DNA of 7,309 nucleotides from Candidatus Heimdallarchaeota archaeon (GTDB taxonomy: Archaea; Asgardarchaeota; Heimdallarchaeia; Heimdallarchaeales; Heimdallarchaeaceae). Below, piece by piece: positions 5,971 through 7,309 of the stretch. Location: contig DAOVRE010000076.1 of the NCBI GenBank assembly GCA_030628305.1, positions 1-7,309 of the forward strand. Direction: 5' to 3'. The notes beneath the pieces were generated by a model. The model had not been told where the DNA came from, made no database searches, and worked only from the letters and a program-made list of their open reading frames with translations. The translations under genes were made by a program, and so were the position numbers. Positions within the stretch are counted from its first letter, which is position 1, and each line of letters begins with the position of its first letter.

Positions 5971-6312
5971 CTAATAACCTAGTATTCGCTTGTAATAGAA
6001 TCCTAATGCGCTTAATAAAGACAGAACAATTGAAAATATACCTGCCATAATTCCAAAGATTATTAACAAAACTGGATGAACCTGAGTACAAGTACCAGCA
6101 ATTATCAAACCGATTGTTAAAGCACCTAGTACCATAGCAGCTATGAAAGTAGGTTTTGCAGTTCCTATTATTTTGCATTGGGTGGAGCAATATACTGATG
6201 ATCCCCGGCTTGAACTCGATAACAAATGTCCTGGTAATCTCTGGCTTGGACTCCAACGAGAAACACCTACTCCAACCCCACATACTTTGCATTTTTTTAG
6301 CAACATCAGCAT
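5971..6312 (-). CDS. Zinc-ribbon/treble-clef protein with two membrane helices, paralogue A
   Basis: This 113-aa protein of unknown function shares its whole layout with the next gene. The zinc head is C8-K-V-C11 and C42-x3-C46 (YCSTQC), but the loop between the two pairs is 30 residues rather than 18 and includes a serine-rich stretch (32-39). Then come GTAKPTFIAA, helices at about residues 55-74 and 80-104, and the basic tail GFYYKR. Shared blocks between the two proteins are CKVCG, YCSxxC, GTA, FxAA and GFYxKR. The head and tail are predicted to be cytosolic, with the two helices forming a hairpin. The start may be the ATG at 6312 or the in-frame ATG at 6306 (M3); a TATA-like box 26 nt before the latter favours it. 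The gene begins 37 bp after the rpoP stop codon. Confidence 0.78.
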   Translation of the reverse strand: MLMLLKKCKVCGVGVGVSRWSPSQRLPGHLLSSSSRGSSVYCSTQCKIIGTAKPTFIAAMVLGALTIGLIIAGTCTQVHPVLLIIFGIMAGIFSIVLSLLSALGFYYKRILGY

Positions 6313-6328
6313 AATTGTGGAGGAAGAA

Positions 6329-6338
6329 GTATAAAGAG
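6329..6338 (-). promoter_or_regulatory. TATA-like box for membrane paralogue A
   Basis: On the minus strand CTCTTTATAC contains TTTATA, centred about 26 nt before the ATG at 6306 and about 20 nt before the ATG at 6312. The first spacing suits a leaderless start. It lies in the 37-bp gap after rpoP, so paralogue A can probably be transcribed separately from glyS-rpoP. Confidence 0.45.
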
Positions 6339-6344
6339 TAATGG

Positions 6345-6349
6345 AAAAA
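6345..6349 (-). terminator. Possible T-run terminator after rpoP
   Basis: On the minus strand five T residues follow the rpoP stop codon directly. Archaeal RNA polymerase can stop at such oligo-T tracts without a hairpin. The run is short, so this is a weak call, but it agrees with a new TATA box about 10 nt further on. Confidence 0.25.
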
Positions 6350-6496
6350 TTATCTTGCTTTTACAGGTTTTGCGATAAGACTTCTTTGTTTTAACAAAAT
6401 CCTGTTGCTGCACTTTGGACATTTAACTCCAGGGAGTAATCTTAATTCACTTGGAGTTATCTCATTTTTACATCGTTGACAGATATATTTAGTCAT
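6350..6496 (-). CDS. rpoP: DNA-directed RNA polymerase subunit P (Rpo12, RPB12/RPC10-like)
   Basis: This 48-aa protein is the small zinc-binding subunit P of archaeal RNA polymerase, the counterpart of eukaryotic RPB12, which helps hold the Rpo3/Rpo10/Rpo11 assembly platform. The zinc ribbon is C6-x2-C9 and C26-P-K-C29. The segment LRLLPGVKCPKC (18-29) and the basic C-terminus ending VKAR are characteristic of the family. Length is normal. The start ATG at 6496 is set by the family N-terminus (MTKYIC) and by AGGAG on the minus strand (6506-6510), 9 nt upstream. The gene lies 50 bp after the glycyl-tRNA synthetase gene and is probably cotranscribed with it. It is easily missed because of its size. 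Confidence 0.93.
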   Translation of the reverse strand: MTKYICQRCKNEITPSELRLLPGVKCPKCSNRILLKQRSLIAKPVKAR

Positions 6497-6505
6497 CGTT
6501 CTTTT

Positions 6506-6510
6506 CTCCT
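6506..6510 (-). promoter_or_regulatory. Shine-Dalgarno sequence of rpoP
   Basis: On the minus strand AGGAG lies 9 nt before the rpoP ATG. It stands out because other starts in the window follow TATA boxes closely and lack such a site. An internal ribosome-binding site here indicates that rpoP is translated from a longer message carrying glyS. Confidence 0.5.
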
Positions 6511-6546
6511 TTTCCTTTCTTTTTATTCTTTTCTGTTCGTACTATT

Positions 6547-7309
6547 TTATGGGAGAAAATCTCCAAACTCTTCAAATTTAGCTTCTCCTTCACTTAATTC
6601 TCCTATTACTACTTCTAGATCTTCTACAGGAACTCTAATTTGTTTCATTGTATCCCTATCTCGAATAGTCACAGACCCTTCCTTTAAAGAATCATAATCT
6701 ATCGTTATACAATAAGGTATTCCGATTTCATCAGCTCTTGCGTATCTCTTTCCTATCTTTCCACTGACATCATAGAACGATAGATACCCCGCATCTTTTA
6801 GATCATGATGCAAATCGTAAGCGTATTCGGCTAAACCATCTTTCTTCATAAGTGGAAAAACGGCTACTTCTAAGGGAGCGATTGTTGAAGGAAACTTGAA
6901 CCAAGTCCAGCCTCTTCCATCGTCTTGATAGCATTTTTCTAGTATTGTATATAGTATTCTTCCTACACCTAGAGATGGCTCAGCAACATGAGGAACGATT
7001 TTCTTGTTATCTGCTACTATCTCATACGAGGTGCCTGAAGCTCTTGCATGTTTCTGTAAATCGTAATCTGTTCTTAGACCATTTCCTATGATTTCCATGT
7101 GACCGATGGATAAATCTGCTTCAAGATCATAATTACCAGCAGAATAGTGAGGTGCTTCGTGATCTTGCATATGTCTGAACCAGAAGACATCTTCAGGTAT
7201 TCCTAGAACTTTCAACATTTCTGTTTCCATTGCCATGAAGAAAGCCATATACTGGTTTGGAATGAGTTTCTTTTCCAATCCTTCTTCAATAGTAATTTTC
7301 AAAGGTTTG
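6547..7309 (-). CDS. glyS: Glycyl-tRNA synthetase, archaeal/eukaryotic class II type (5' end outside window)
   Basis: This is the C-terminal part, about 254 residues, of a class II glycyl-tRNA synthetase, which charges tRNA-Gly in the cytosol. The full enzyme is usually about 550-600 aa, so more than half lies beyond the right edge. Visible parts are the catalytic-core segment with FWFRHM and EAPHYS, the HARASGTSYE block, and class II motif 3 in EPSLGVGRIL with its conserved arginine. The C-terminal anticodon-binding domain starts near STIAPLEVAVFPL and includes GKIGKRYARADEIGIP. The frame is open to the last base, and a TTG at 7300-7302 is an internal leucine codon rather than a start. The protein ends FEEFGDFLP. 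The rpoP gene follows 50 bp downstream on the same strand, suggesting an operon. Confidence 0.95.
   Translation of the reverse strand, partial: KPLKITIEEGLEKKLIPNQYMAFFMAMETEMLKVLGIPEDVFWFRHMQDHEAPHYSAGNYDLEADLSIGHMEIIGNGLRTDYDLQKHARASGTSYEIVADNKKIVPHVAEPSLGVGRILYTILEKCYQDDGRGWTWFKFPSTIAPLEVAVFPLMKKDGLAEYAYDLHHDLKDAGYLSFYDVSGKIGKRYARADEIGIPYCITIDYDSLKEGSVTIRDRDTMKQIRVPVEDLEVVIGELSEGEAKFEEFGDFLP

Noticed and set aside
5954..6292. 112-codon minus-strand frame overlapping membrane paralogue A in another frame
   Set aside because: Paralogue A in the adjacent frame has a matching paralogue, zinc motifs and membrane helices; this frame has none.
6143..6334. 63-codon plus-strand frame opposite membrane paralogue A
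   Set aside because: It is antisense to a supported gene, with proline/threonine-rich composition and no domain.
6476..6697. 73-codon plus-strand frame opposite rpoP and glyS
   Set aside because: It is antisense to two strongly supported genes; its serine/phenylalanine-rich translation is a product of the opposite strand.
7300..7302. TTG codon as the start of the glycyl-tRNA synthetase frame
   Set aside because: The frame continues upstream to the window edge and the visible part is only the C-terminal half of the enzyme, so this is an internal leucine codon.

Overview
The window looks archaeal. It carries an RNA polymerase subunit P (Rpo12) gene, a SUI1/aIF1 translation factor with the archaeal N-terminal four-cysteine knuckle, an archaeal/eukaryotic-type glycyl-tRNA synthetase and a GET3/ArsA-type ATPase. 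Start codons repeatedly lie about 25-32 nt downstream of T/A-rich TATA-like boxes, with few Shine-Dalgarno sequences, which suggests many leaderless or near-leaderless transcripts. The DNA is AT-rich with A/T-ending codons. The exact lineage cannot be read from these genes; an uncultured archaeal group such as Asgard or another deep lineage is possible but is only a guess.

Layout from left to right. At 61-1870 two plus-strand genes encode the GET3/ArsA-like ATPase and a TatD-family metal hydrolase. At 1874-3393 three minus-strand genes, in transcription order, encode aIF1, an 87-aa zinc-ribbon protein and a DegV-like protein. The last of these ends 3 bp from the convergent tatD stop. A 65-bp divergent promoter region follows. 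At 3459-5069 a plus-strand gene encodes a radical SAM enzyme with a B12-binding-like N-terminal domain, an expanded cysteine-rich cluster region and a C-terminal TRAM domain. At 5135-5557 lies a small signal-anchored exported protein. At 5598-6312 a tandem pair of paralogous minus-strand genes encodes small proteins with a Cys4 zinc-binding head and two membrane helices. At 6350-6496 lies rpoP (48 aa), and at 6547-7309 the C-terminal part of glyS, cut by the window edge.

The genes form an informational/housekeeping neighbourhood: glyS-rpoP and aIF1-zinc ribbon-DegV read as short operons, and the TRAM domain of the radical SAM enzyme suggests an RNA-linked role. The least explained part is 5135-6312, three small membrane proteins of unknown function set between the radical SAM gene and rpoP. 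The zinc-ribbon-membrane paralogue pair and the cysteine-rich radical SAM enzyme are the best candidates for undescribed biology. Every stretch without a gene is shorter than 80 bases, and no tRNA, rRNA, CRISPR array, insertion sequence or attachment site was seen.
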